Source of the DNA: Lautropia sp. SCN 69-89
GTDB taxonomy: Bacteria > Pseudomonadota > Gammaproteobacteria > Burkholderiales > Burkholderiaceae_E
Assembly: GCA_001724855.1 (NCBI GenBank)
Contig: MEED01000002.1
Coordinates: forward strand, 1 to 64,000
DNA length: 64,000 nucleotides
Reading direction: 5' to 3'
The notes under the pieces are model-generated. The model was not told where the DNA came from, made no database searches, and was given only the letters and a program-made list of their open reading frames with translations. The translations under genes and the position numbers were made by a program. This document shows, in pieces, positions 43,378 to 52,000 of this stretch; position 1 is the stretch's first letter; the number at the start of each line of letters is the position of its first letter.

Positions 43378-44335
43378 CGCCGAAGACCGCGATCGCCCCG
43401 GCGACGATGCCGGTGATTGCGTCGATCGCCAGCGCCAGGGCGGACCCGGCGAAACCGCCGCCGGATCCGGGCCGGGCGGTGCCCTGCACGATCGCGTCGA
43501 TCCACCCGTGCAGGCCCGGAATGCCGTGCGCCAGGATGCCGCCGCCCACCAGGAACATCGCCGCGGTGCCCGCAACCGACAGCGCCTTCATCATCCACGG
43601 CGCCGCATCGACGATCGCACCACCGGCGCCCCGCAGCAGCCGCGCCCCGATCGTCGCACCCTGCCGGCGCGCCAGATGCAACCCGGCGTCGTCGAGCTTG
43701 ACGATCGCAGCCACCAGGCCGTAGACGCCGACCGTCATGAGCAGTGCAATGCCGGCCAGCACTACCACCCGCGTGCCGAGGCTGGCCGCGGCCACCGTGC
43801 CCAGCGTGATCACGATGATCTCGGCCGACAGGATGAAATCGGTGCGCACCGCGCCGCCGATACGCCGTTTCTCGAACGCGGCCAGGTCGAACGGGGCCTG
43901 CGCCGGCGCAACGTCCGGGTTCGCCCGCTCTGCGACTTGCGCGCCCTCTTCGCTGCCGCGGGGCTGGCCACCGCGAGGCTCGCCGCCGCCATGATCCCTG
44001 CCGCGCACGAACGCGTGGGCCAGCTTTTCGAAGCCCTCGAAGCTCAGGAACAGGCCGCCGGCCATCAGCAGCGGCGTGACCGCCCACGGGGCGAATGCGC
44101 TGATTGCCAGGGCCGCAGGCACGAGGATCGCCTTGTTGCGCAGCGATCCCTTGGCCACCGCCCACACCACCGGCAATTCGCGGTCGGCGGTCACGCCCGA
44201 GACCTGCTGGGCGTTCAGCGCGAGGTCGTCGCCGAGCACACCGGCCGTCTTCTTCGTGGCCGCCTTGGCGAGCGTCGCCACATCGTCGAGGACGCTGGCG
44301 ATGTCGTCGAGCAGGACGAGCAGGCTCGACGCCAC
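43334..44335 (-). CDS. DUF808 (YedI-like) family membrane protein
   Basis: A 333-residue membrane protein. The N-terminus (SLLVLLDDIASVLDDVATLA, then KAATKKTAGVLGDDLALNAQQV) is the strong DUF808 signature. Several hydrophobic segments follow, for example ITLGTVAAASLGTRVVVLAG. Residues about 136-170 are a Gly/Gln/Glu-rich insert. Function unknown. GTG 44335 lies directly after the cytochrome c stop (TGA-G-GTG). Its 3' end overlaps the Mrr-like gene on the other strand. Confidence 0.85.
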   Translation of the reverse strand: MASSLLVLLDDIASVLDDVATLAKAATKKTAGVLGDDLALNAQQVSGVTADRELPVVWAVAKGSLRNKAILVPAALAISAFAPWAVTPLLMAGGLFLSFEGFEKLAHAFVRGRDHGGGEPRGGQPRGSEEGAQVAERANPDVAPAQAPFDLAAFEKRRIGGAVRTDFILSAEIIVITLGTVAAASLGTRVVVLAGIALLMTVGVYGLVAAIVKLDDAGLHLARRQGATIGARLLRGAGGAIVDAAPWMMKALSVAGTAAMFLVGGGILAHGIPGLHGWIDAIVQGTARPGSGGGFAGSALALAIDAITGIVAGAIAVFGVSLARRARGARPTS

Positions 44336-44336
44336 C

Positions 44337-44687
44337 TCAGCCCCTGTCGGTGCCGCAGACCTCGCCCGGACACGGAAAGCGGTAATACCGATCGTTGAGG
44401 TAGCGCGTGACGGCGTCGATCTCGTCGTCGCGCCACAGGCTGCCGGTCTGGCGGTCCCAGTGCGCGACCCAGGCGCGCACCTGGGCGAACGACTTCGCCG
44501 AGCGCGCGCCGCGAGCGTGCACGCTGCGCTCGTGGCAGCCGCCGCAGCGGGTTTCGTAGAGTGCCCGGCCCCGCGCGGCGTCGGCCGGTGCCGCGATCGC
44601 CGGCATGCCGCACGCCAGCAGGCCGAGTCCGATCGCAATCCAGCCCGCAAACCGGGCCGCGATCCGGCCCCATCCCCATCGAAGCAT
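44337..44687 (-). CDS. c-type cytochrome, Met axial ligand not evident
   Basis: A 116-residue secreted cytochrome c. The signal peptide (about residues 1-33, ending AIAAPADA) precedes RGRALYETRCGGCHERSVHA with the CxxCH heme site. No methionine follows the heme motif, so the sixth ligand is probably His (HWDRQ) or the site is five-coordinate. The end has an FPCPGEVC pair of cysteines. It probably carries or senses electrons in the periplasm. It is directly upstream of DUF808 on the same strand. Confidence 0.85.
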   Translation of the reverse strand: MLRWGWGRIAARFAGWIAIGLGLLACGMPAIAAPADAARGRALYETRCGGCHERSVHARGARSAKSFAQVRAWVAHWDRQTGSLWRDDEIDAVTRYLNDRYYRFPCPGEVCGTDRG

Positions 44688-44825
44688 CCGTCTCTCCCGT
44701 CGGCAGCGCTGGCGGTCCGGCCCGCTGCGGCCGGATCCGCCCGTCGCGCATTATCGCGTCGCTGCGCGGCGGCGTCGCGTCGAGTCGGTGCGTGCCCCGA
44801 GGCGGGCCAACGCCGCGAGCCGCGC

Positions 44826-44831
44826 TACGAT
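44826..44831 (+). promoter_or_regulatory. -10-like TACGAT before the LEA-type lipoprotein gene
   Basis: TACGAT lies 24 bases before the ATG at 44856 within GCTACGATGCG, a common form of the -10 region in this window. No clear -35 box is seen. Confidence 0.3.
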
Positions 44832-44855
44832 GCGCTCGTTGCCCCGGAGTCGCCC

Positions 44856-45344
44856 ATGTCCGCTTCCATCCGTTGCACTGCCCGCGCGCTCGCGCTCCTC
44901 GCGCTGCTGCTGGCCCTTTCCGGCTGCGCGGGCTTCGGCCTTCAGGACCCGCCCAGCGTCGACGTCGTGGGCATGGAGTCGATGCCCGGCGAAGGCATGG
45001 AAACGCGCTTCGCGCTGAAGCTGCGCGTGCAGAACCCGAACGAGACGCCGATCGAGTTCGACGGCGTGTTCGTCGAGCTCGAGGTTCGCGGCTCGAAACT
45101 TGCCAGCGGCGTCAGCGACCGCACGGGCGTGGTGCCGCGTTTCGGCGAAACGGTGATCACGGTGCCGATGAGCGTGCCGGTGGGTGCGATGATCCGGCAG
45201 ATGATCGACCTCGCGACCAGCGAGCGCGTGCGCACCGACTACCGGATGCGCGGCAAGCTCTCCGGGCCGGCCTTCGGCGGATACCGCTTCGAGTCTGCGG
45301 GCCAGCTGCAACTGCCCGCCGGCCTGCTCGGCCCCGACCGATAG
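44856..45344 (+). CDS. LEA type 2 / WHy-domain lipoprotein
   Basis: A 162-residue lipoprotein. The lipobox is ALSGC (Cys at about residue 24, after a hydrophobic ALALLALLLAL). The WHy/LEA14-like domain (SVDVVGMESM, LKLRVQNPNETPIEFDGVFV, ELEVRGSKLASGVSDRTGVV) is clear; the VQNPNE motif is diagnostic. Such proteins are stress-related beta-sandwiches of unknown mechanism. It appears to be monocistronic. Confidence 0.85.
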   Translation: MSASIRCTARALALLALLLALSGCAGFGLQDPPSVDVVGMESMPGEGMETRFALKLRVQNPNETPIEFDGVFVELEVRGSKLASGVSDRTGVVPRFGETVITVPMSVPVGAMIRQMIDLATSERVRTDYRMRGKLSGPAFGGYRFESAGQLQLPAGLLGPDR

Positions 45345-45535
45345 GATCGCCAGACGCGCGGCGCGAATCGCGCGAAATTCGACCCGTGTCAAATTCCGGC
45401 CATCACATCGTGCCAGACTCGAACCTGTTCACGCCTGCGTCGAGCGCGCCCAGCCACGCGTGAGCGGGCCTCGCAACAACGGCCGTACACCATCACGGTG
45501 ACGCTCGCGGCCGTCCCGTCACGGGGAGACAACCG

Positions 45536-45817
45536 ATGTCCAGCAGTTCCCGCGCCTCGCGCACCGGCAATGCGTCTGCCGCACGCTCCAGCCGCAAGGC
45601 GCACGCCTCTGCCGCGCAGCCGCCGGCGGCCATGACGAGCGCCGATGCTTCCAGCGCCTTCACCACCCCAATTCCCGAAGAGCTTCGTCGCGCCTGGGTG
45701 GCCGAGGCCGCCTACTACATCGCCGAGCGGCGCGGCTTCAGCGGCGGATCGCCCGAAGACGACTGGTGCCAGGCCGAAGTGGAGATCGCGCAGTTGCTTG
45801 CCGGAACCCGCCACTGA
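45536..45817 (+). CDS. DUF2934 family protein
   Basis: A 93-residue protein. The C-terminal half contains the DUF2934 core ([20 protein letters not shown], then [13 protein letters not shown]), a short helical module. The N-terminal half is Ser/Ala/Arg-rich and probably disordered. Function unknown. DUF2934 genes commonly sit next to glycogen or trehalose genes, as here: glgC starts 16 bases after the stop. The 191 bases before it (45345-45535) hold no gene. Confidence 0.78.
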   Translation: MSSSSRASRTGNASAARSSRKAHASAAQPPAAMTSADASSAFTTPIPEELRRAWVAEAAYYIAERRGFSGGSPEDDWCQAEVEIAQLLAGTRH

Positions 45818-45833
45818 TCGCGAGCGTCACGCG

Positions 45834-47153
45834 ATGCGCGAACGAGGCGACGAAGCGGCCGATCCCGACGAGGGCGAAGCGACGGCGCCGCGTTTCGTGA
45901 GCGCGCTCACGCGCGCCACTTTCGCGGTGCTGCTGGCGGGCGGCCGCGGCAGCCGCCTGCACCAGCTTACCGACTGGCGCGCCAAGCCGGCGGTGCCGTT
46001 CGGCGGCAAGTTCCGCATCGTCGACTTCACGCTGTCGAACTGCGTGAACTCGGGCGTCAAGCGAGTCGCGGTGGCGACGCAGTACAAGGCACACAGCCTG
46101 ATCCGCCACCTCCAGCGCGGCTGGAGCTTCCTCGAAGGCCGCTTCGACGAGTTCATCGACATCGTGCCCGCTGCGCAGCAGGTCAGCGAGACCTCGTGGT
46201 ACCAGGGCACGGCCGACGCGGTCTACCAGAACCTGAACATCATCCGGCGCAGCGCGCCCGAGTTCGTGCTGGTGGTGTCGGGCGACCACATCTACAAGAT
46301 GGACTACGGGCGGATGCTGGCCGAGCACGCCAGCCGCAAGGCCGACCTGACCGTGGCCTGCGTCGAGGTGCCGCTGGCCGAGGCCAGCCAGTTCGGCGTG
46401 ATGGGCATCGACGCCGATGGGCGCGTGCACCGTTTCGCCGAGAAGCCCGCCGCGCCCGATCCGATGCCCGGCTCCACCGACACCGCGCTCGCGAGCATGG
46501 GCGTGTACGTGTTCAACACCGCATTCCTGTTCGAACAGCTGCTGCGCGACGCGCAGGAGCCGCGATCGAGCCGCGACTTCGGCAAGGACATCCTTCCGTA
46601 TTCGGTACCGCGCTACCGCGTGTTCGCGCACCGCTTCGCCGACAGCTGCGTGGGCACTCCCCCGGGCGGCAAACCCTACTGGCGCGACGTGGGCACGGTC
46701 GACGCCTACTGGGAAGCGAACATGGAGCTGACCAAGGTCACGCCCGAGCTCAACCTGTACGACCGCGAGTGGCCCATCTGGACCTGGCAGGAGCAGCTGC
46801 CTCCGGCCAAGTTCGTCTTCGACGACGACGGCCGGCGCGGGATGGCAGTCGATTCGCTGGTTTCCGGCGGCGACGTGATCAGCGGCTCCACGGTGCGCCG
46901 ATCGCTGCTGTTCTCGAACGTGCGCGTGAACAGCTTCTCCACCATCGAGGATTCGGTGATCCTGCCCGACGTCCACGTGGGCCGCCACGTGGTGCTCAGG
47001 CGCTGCGTGATCGACAAGGGCGTGTCCATTCCCGAAGGCATGCGGATCGGCGTCGATCCGGAGGCCGACCGGCAGCGCTTCCACGTGACCGCGCGCGGCG
47101 TCACGCTCGTCACCCCCGACATGCTCGGCCAGTCGCTGCACCGGATCGCCTGA
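45834..47153 (+). CDS. glgC: glucose-1-phosphate adenylyltransferase
   Basis: A 439-residue ADP-glucose pyrophosphorylase. The nucleotide loop is [34 protein letters not shown], and further typical blocks are [30 protein letters not shown] and RFAEKP. The C-terminal left-handed beta-helix starts around residue 320. It makes ADP-glucose for glycogen synthesis, usually under allosteric control by glycolytic intermediates. It is first in the glgC-glgP-glgA set. Confidence 0.95.
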   Translation: MRERGDEAADPDEGEATAPRFVSALTRATFAVLLAGGRGSRLHQLTDWRAKPAVPFGGKFRIVDFTLSNCVNSGVKRVAVATQYKAHSLIRHLQRGWSFLEGRFDEFIDIVPAAQQVSETSWYQGTADAVYQNLNIIRRSAPEFVLVVSGDHIYKMDYGRMLAEHASRKADLTVACVEVPLAEASQFGVMGIDADGRVHRFAEKPAAPDPMPGSTDTALASMGVYVFNTAFLFEQLLRDAQEPRSSRDFGKDILPYSVPRYRVFAHRFADSCVGTPPGGKPYWRDVGTVDAYWEANMELTKVTPELNLYDREWPIWTWQEQLPPAKFVFDDDGRRGMAVDSLVSGGDVISGSTVRRSLLFSNVRVNSFSTIEDSVILPDVHVGRHVVLRRCVIDKGVSIPEGMRIGVDPEADRQRFHVTARGVTLVTPDMLGQSLHRIA

Positions 47154-47183
47154 GCGCCACCCGGCAACCGGGCCCGTTCACAC

Positions 47184-47189
47184 TACAAT
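47184..47189 (+). promoter_or_regulatory. -10-like TACAAT before glgP
   Basis: TACAAT lies 45 bases before the glgP start, in the 81-base gap after glgC. It may give glgP-glgA a promoter separate from glgC. No -35 box is obvious. Confidence 0.3.
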
Positions 47190-47234
47190 CGGGCGATTGC
47201 AGCCCAGCATCGCGTTCACCGTCGCGACACCGCC

Positions 47235-49784
47235 ATGCCCGGCACGCCGTTCTCGCTCGAAGTCACGCCACAGGTTCCGCAGCGCCTGGAGCGCCTGCAC
47301 GAGCTGGCGAACAACCTCTGGTACAGCTGGGATCGCCCTACCCGCACGCTGTTCGCGCGCCTTCACCCCGCGCTGTGGCACCAGGTCGGCCACCGGCCCA
47401 GGCCGTTCCTGAAGTGCGTGGCGCAGGCGAAGCTCGAGGCGGCCGCCCGCGACAGCGTCTTCCTCAACGCCTACCAGCGGGTGCTGTCGGCCTACGACAC
47501 CTATCACGCGCAAGGCTCGCGGGTGCGGCTCACCGAGGAGTTCGGCGAGCACGACCTGGTGGCCTACTTCTGCGCCGAGTTCGGCTTTCACGAAAGCCTG
47601 CCGATCTATTCGGGCGGGCTGGGCATTCTCGCCGGCGACCACTGCAAGGCGGCGAGCGACCTCGGCCTGCCCTTCGTCGCGGTGGGGCTGCTGTACCGCC
47701 AGGGCTACTTCTTCCAGACGATCGACGGCGACGGGCACCAGCACGCGCAATACGTCGATTCCGATTTCGACGACCTGCCCATCGCGCCGGTGCATCGCGC
47801 CGACGGCAGCGAGCTGCACCTGGCCGTCGCGATGCCTGGGCGCGAGTTGCAGGTGAAGGTCTGGGAAGCGCGCATCGGGCGCGTGCGACTGCTGCTGCTC
47901 GACACCGACCTGCCCGCGAATTCGCCGCCCGACCGCGACATCGCGCACCGCCTGTACGGCGGCGACCGCCAGACGCGCATCGAACAGGAGATCGTGCTGG
48001 GCGTGGGCGGCGTGCGCGCGCTCGCGGAGCTCGGGCTGTCGCCCACCGTGTGGCACATCAACGAAGGGCACGCCGCGTTCCTGGTGCTCGAGCGCGTGCG
48101 CATGCTGGTGGCCTCGGGCCTCGACTTCACCGGCGCGCTCGAGGCGGCCGCGCTGAACACCGTGTTCACCACGCACACCCCGGTGCCGGCGGGCCACGAC
48201 CATTTCACCGAAGAGATGTTCCGCCGCTACTTCGAGGACTGGGCACCGCAGCTGGGCATCGACGCGAGCCAGCTGCTCGAACTGGGGCGCACGCCCGGCA
48301 GCCCCGATTTCAACATGACCGCGCTGGCGATTCGCGGCTCGAGGTTCCAGAACGGCGTCTCGGCGATCCACGGCAACGTGTCCTCGCGCATCTGCTCGAA
48401 CCTGTGGCCGCAGATCGATCCGCCCGACAACCCGATGGGCCACGTGACCAACGGCGTGCACGTGCCCACCTTCCTGTCGCCGCACTGGTACGACCTGTTC
48501 GATCGCCACCTCGGCTACGGATGGGAGCAGCGGCTCACCGAACCCGGCTGCTGGGACGGCATCTACTCGATCCCCGACCAGCAGTTCTGGGCGGTGCGCC
48601 AGGGCCTGAAGTCGCAGCTGTTTCACCTGCTGCGCGACCGTCTCGCCGAGCAGCACGCGCGCAATCACGGCTCGGCCGCGCACCTCGATCGCGTGCTGCG
48701 GCTGGCCGACCCCGACAACCCGCGCGCGCTGACGATCGGCTTCGCGCGCCGCTTCGCGACCTACAAGCGCGCCACACTGCTGTTCGACAACCTGCAGTGG
48801 CTGCGCGACATCGTCTGCAACGCGCAGCGCCCGGTGATCTTCGTCTTCGCGGGCAAGGCGCACCCGGCCGACCACCCCGGGCAGGAGCTCATCCGCCGCA
48901 TCGCCGAAGTGGCGAAGATGCCCGAATTCGAAAGCCGCATCCTGCTGGTCGAAGGCTACGACCTGCGGCTGGCCCGGCGGATGGTTTCCGGCGTCGACGT
49001 CTGGCTGAACAACCCGATCCATCCGCTCGAAGCCTCGGGCACCTCGGGCATCAAGGCGGCGATGAACGGCGTGATCAACCTGTCGGTGCTCGACGGCTGG
49101 TGGGGCGAGGGCTACGACGGCGAGAACGGCTGGGCGATCAAGCCGGTCACCGATCCCGACCCGGCGCGCCGCGACCGCGAAGAAGCGCGCGCGCTCTACG
49201 AGATCCTGCAGGATTCGGTGGTGCCGCTGTACTACGACGTCGCCCCGCACGGGCTGTCGCCGGGCTGGGTGGCGAAGGCCAAGCGCTCGATGGTGTCGCT
49301 GCTGCCGCGCTTCAACACCGAGCGCATGCTGGGCGAGTACATCGAGCGCTACTACCGCCCCGCCGCGGGCCAGTGGCATCGGCACGCGCAGGCGGGCTTC
49401 GCGCCGACGCGCGACCTCGCGCGCTGGAAGAAGCGCGTGCGCGAGCACTGGAGCGGGGTGCGCGCCCGCCGCATCGACCACGCGCCGACGCGCATCCGCT
49501 TCGGCGAATCGGTGCGCTTCGAACTGGCGGTAGGCATCGACCACCTCGAGCCGGCCGACCTGCGCGTCGAGCTGCTGTTCGGATGCACCACGGGCGCGGC
49601 CGCAGCGCCGGCGCAGCAGCATCTCGAGATGCACTGGGAAAGGCGCCTCGACGGCGACGAGCAGCTGTACACGATCGAGCTGCAACCCGACATGTGCGGA
49701 CGCATCGGCTACCGCTTCCGCGTCTATCCGCATCACCCGCTGCTCACGCATCCCTACGAGATGGGCATGATGCTGTGGCTGTGA
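47235..49784 (+). CDS. glgP: alpha-glucan (glycogen) phosphorylase, TIGR02094 type
   Basis: An 849-residue GT35 phosphorylase of the shorter archaeal/bacterial type. The PLP lysine lies in EASGTSGIKAAMNGVINLSV with DGWWGEG after it. Other hallmarks are EFGFHESLPIYSGGLGILAG near the N-terminus, HINEGHAAFLVLERVR and RRFATYKRATLLFDNL. It releases glucose-1-phosphate from glycogen. The 3' end overlaps glgA as GTGA, so degradation and synthesis enzymes are co-translated. Confidence 0.94.
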   Translation: MPGTPFSLEVTPQVPQRLERLHELANNLWYSWDRPTRTLFARLHPALWHQVGHRPRPFLKCVAQAKLEAAARDSVFLNAYQRVLSAYDTYHAQGSRVRLTEEFGEHDLVAYFCAEFGFHESLPIYSGGLGILAGDHCKAASDLGLPFVAVGLLYRQGYFFQTIDGDGHQHAQYVDSDFDDLPIAPVHRADGSELHLAVAMPGRELQVKVWEARIGRVRLLLLDTDLPANSPPDRDIAHRLYGGDRQTRIEQEIVLGVGGVRALAELGLSPTVWHINEGHAAFLVLERVRMLVASGLDFTGALEAAALNTVFTTHTPVPAGHDHFTEEMFRRYFEDWAPQLGIDASQLLELGRTPGSPDFNMTALAIRGSRFQNGVSAIHGNVSSRICSNLWPQIDPPDNPMGHVTNGVHVPTFLSPHWYDLFDRHLGYGWEQRLTEPGCWDGIYSIPDQQFWAVRQGLKSQLFHLLRDRLAEQHARNHGSAAHLDRVLRLADPDNPRALTIGFARRFATYKRATLLFDNLQWLRDIVCNAQRPVIFVFAGKAHPADHPGQELIRRIAEVAKMPEFESRILLVEGYDLRLARRMVSGVDVWLNNPIHPLEASGTSGIKAAMNGVINLSVLDGWWGEGYDGENGWAIKPVTDPDPARRDREEARALYEILQDSVVPLYYDVAPHGLSPGWVAKAKRSMVSLLPRFNTERMLGEYIERYYRPAAGQWHRHAQAGFAPTRDLARWKKRVREHWSGVRARRIDHAPTRIRFGESVRFELAVGIDHLEPADLRVELLFGCTTGAAAAPAQQHLEMHWERRLDGDEQLYTIELQPDMCGRIGYRFRVYPHHPLLTHPYEMGMMLWL

Positions 49785-51268
49785 GCGAGAAGGCGCCGCT
49801 GCGCGTCCTGTTCGCGACGCCCGAGGTTGCGCCATGGGTGAAGACCGGCGGGCTCGGCGACGTCAGCGCCGCCCTGCCCGCGGCGCTCGCCGAAGCGGGG
49901 ATCGAAGTCCGCATGCTGGTGCCGGCCTACCCGGCGCTGGTCGCCGCGTTCCCCGGACGGATTCCGCTCGTGCAGGTCGAGCGCCCGGGCGCGGAGCTGC
50001 TGCCGGCCACGATCTCCTGCGTCGCGTTGCAGCCCCGGCTCGAACTGCTGCTGGTCGAGTGTCCCGCGTATTACGAGCGGCACGGCGGCCCGTACCAGGA
50101 TCGCAGCGGCCGCGACTGGCCCGACAACGCGCTGCGCTTCGGCCTGCTCTCCAGGCTCGCCGCGCTACTGGCCAGCAGCGAGACGCCGCTCGACTGGCGC
50201 CCAGACGTCCTGCACTGCAACGACTGGCAGACGGCGCTGGCGCCGGCCTACCTGCGATACCGGCACGAGGCCGGCGCGGCCAGCGTCACGACGATCCACA
50301 ACCTCGCCTTTCAGGGCCTGTTCCCGATGGCGCGCATCCACGCGCTCGACCTGCCGGTGGCGGCGATGACGATCGAAGGCGTCGAGTTCCACGGGCGGAT
50401 CTCGTTCCTGAAGGCCGGCCTGCAGCACAGTGACCGGCTGACCACGGTGAGCCCCACCTATGCACGCGAGATCTGCGAACCCGAACACGGCTTCGGGCTC
50501 GACGGGCTGCTGCGCCATCGGCGCGACCGCCGCAGCGGCGACCTGGTGGGCATCCTGAACGGCATCGACACGCGCCAGTGGGATCCGGCCACCGACCGCT
50601 CGATCGCTGCGCGCTACGGAGCGCGTTCGCTCGCACTCAAGCAGCTGAACCGCGCCGCGCTCGGCGAGCGCCTCGGGCTGGCGCTGCAGGCCGACACGCC
50701 ACTGCTCGGAATGATCAGCCGCATCACCCGCCAGAAAGGCGCCGACCTGGTGATCGACGCGGCGCCCGAATTGCTGGCGCGCGGCGCGCGCGTGGTCGTG
50801 CTCGGATCGGGCGACGCCGACCTGGAGGCACGCTGGCGCGCGCTCGCCGCGGCGCACCCGGGCCGGATCGCCGCGCGGATCGGCTTCGACGAGGCGCTCG
50901 CCCACCTGATCGAGGCCGGCGCCGACCTGTTCCTGATGCCCTCGCGCTTCGAGCCCTGCGGCCTGAACCAGATGTACAGCCTGGCCTACGGCACGCCGCC
51001 GGTGGTGCGCGCAACCGGCGGGCTGGCCGACACCGTGGTCGATTGCACGCCGCGCACGCTGGCCGACGGCACCGCCAACGGCTTCGCCTTCGGACCGCCC
51101 ACGACCGAAGCATTGCTCGCCGCCGTCGATCGCGCGATCGAAGCCTGGCGCGAGCCCGCCACCTGGCGTCGGCTGCAGCGCAACGGCATGGCGCGCGACT
51201 GGGGCTGGGGCCCGGCCGCACGGCAATACGCCGATCTGTATCGATCGTGCCTTCGCGCCGGGCAATGA
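49781..51268 (+). CDS. glgA: glycogen synthase (ADP-glucose)
   Basis: A 495-residue GT5 glycogen synthase. The ADP-glucose motif is EVAPWVKTGGLGDVSAALPA (KTGGL, residues about 18-22). HCNDWQTALAPAYLR, TTIHNLAFQGLFP and the C-terminal PSRFEPCGLNQMYSLAYGTPPV (E-x7-E type motif) complete the fold. GTG 49781 overlaps the glgP stop; GTG 49775 is an alternative. No branching enzyme gene (glgB) is in the window. Confidence 0.94.
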   Translation: MSEKAPLRVLFATPEVAPWVKTGGLGDVSAALPAALAEAGIEVRMLVPAYPALVAAFPGRIPLVQVERPGAELLPATISCVALQPRLELLLVECPAYYERHGGPYQDRSGRDWPDNALRFGLLSRLAALLASSETPLDWRPDVLHCNDWQTALAPAYLRYRHEAGAASVTTIHNLAFQGLFPMARIHALDLPVAAMTIEGVEFHGRISFLKAGLQHSDRLTTVSPTYAREICEPEHGFGLDGLLRHRRDRRSGDLVGILNGIDTRQWDPATDRSIAARYGARSLALKQLNRAALGERLGLALQADTPLLGMISRITRQKGADLVIDAAPELLARGARVVVLGSGDADLEARWRALAAAHPGRIAARIGFDEALAHLIEAGADLFLMPSRFEPCGLNQMYSLAYGTPPVVRATGGLADTVVDCTPRTLADGTANGFAFGPPTTEALLAAVDRAIEAWREPATWRRLQRNGMARDWGWGPAARQYADLYRSCLRAGQ

Positions 51269-51301
51269 CCGGCACGCCGGGCGAGGGCCTGTCAGAGGAT
51301 C

Positions 51302-52000
51302 CTAGACGCCGAGATAGCGCTGCAGAAGGTCGGGTTGCGCCTTCAGTTCGGCAGCGGGCCCTTCGTGCACGATATGGCCGTTGTTGATGATGTAGACGCG
51401 GCTCGCCAGCGCAAGTGTCGCCGCGAGGTTCTGCTCGACCAGGACGATGGTCTGGCCGGATTGCGCCAGGTCGCGGCACGCACGCACGAGGTCCTGCACG
51501 ATGACCGGCGCAAGACCCTCGAACGGCTCGTCGAGCAGGACGATCTTCGGATCGCGTACCAGCGCACGCGCGATCGCCAGCATCTGCTGCTCGCCGCCGG
51601 AGAGGTCGGTGCCGCGGCTGGTGCGCCGCCGCTTCAGGCGCGGGAACATCGCGTAGATGCGTTCCAGTGGCCATCGGTTCTCGGCAGTCAGCCCCGCGAG
51701 GATGATGTTCTCCTCCACGTTCAGGCTGCCGAAGATGCGACGGTCTTCGTGCACGAGCTGCATGCCGACCCGGGCGATGTCATGCGCCTTCCGGCCGGCA
51801 AGCTCCACGCCCTCGAGCTTGATGCTGCCATTCCTGGGCGTCACCACGCCCATCAGGCTCTTCAGCGTCGTCGACTTGCCGGCACCGTTGCGGCCGAGAA
51901 GCGCCACCACTTCGTTCTTCTCGACCCGCATCGAAACGTCGAACAGGATGTGGCTGTCGCCGTAGTAGCTGTTCAGGCCGCTGACTTCGAGCAGGCTCAT
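51302..52000 (-). CDS. livF: branched-chain amino acid-type ABC transporter ATPase, LivF
   Basis: A 232-residue ATPase. Walker A is LLGRNGAGKSTTLKSLMGVV, the signature LSGGEQQMLAIARALV and Walker B KIVLLDEPFEGLAP. The NSYYGDSHIL start and the C-terminal EGPAAELKAQPDLLQRYLGV are LivF-typical. It is the last gene of the Liv operon; its ATG overlaps the LivM/G stop (ATGA at 51997-52000). It converges with glgA. Confidence 0.93.
   Translation of the reverse strand: MSLLEVSGLNSYYGDSHILFDVSMRVEKNEVVALLGRNGAGKSTTLKSLMGVVTPRNGSIKLEGVELAGRKAHDIARVGMQLVHEDRRIFGSLNVEENIILAGLTAENRWPLERIYAMFPRLKRRRTSRGTDLSGGEQQMLAIARALVRDPKIVLLDEPFEGLAPVIVQDLVRACRDLAQSGQTIVLVEQNLAATLALASRVYIINNGHIVHEGPAAELKAQPDLLQRYLGV

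Noticed and set aside
46196-49780. N-terminal 1,190 codons of a 1,690-residue open frame that ends in glgA
   Set aside because: Only the glgA part from 49781 has family similarity; the rest is an out-of-frame shadow of glgC and glgP.
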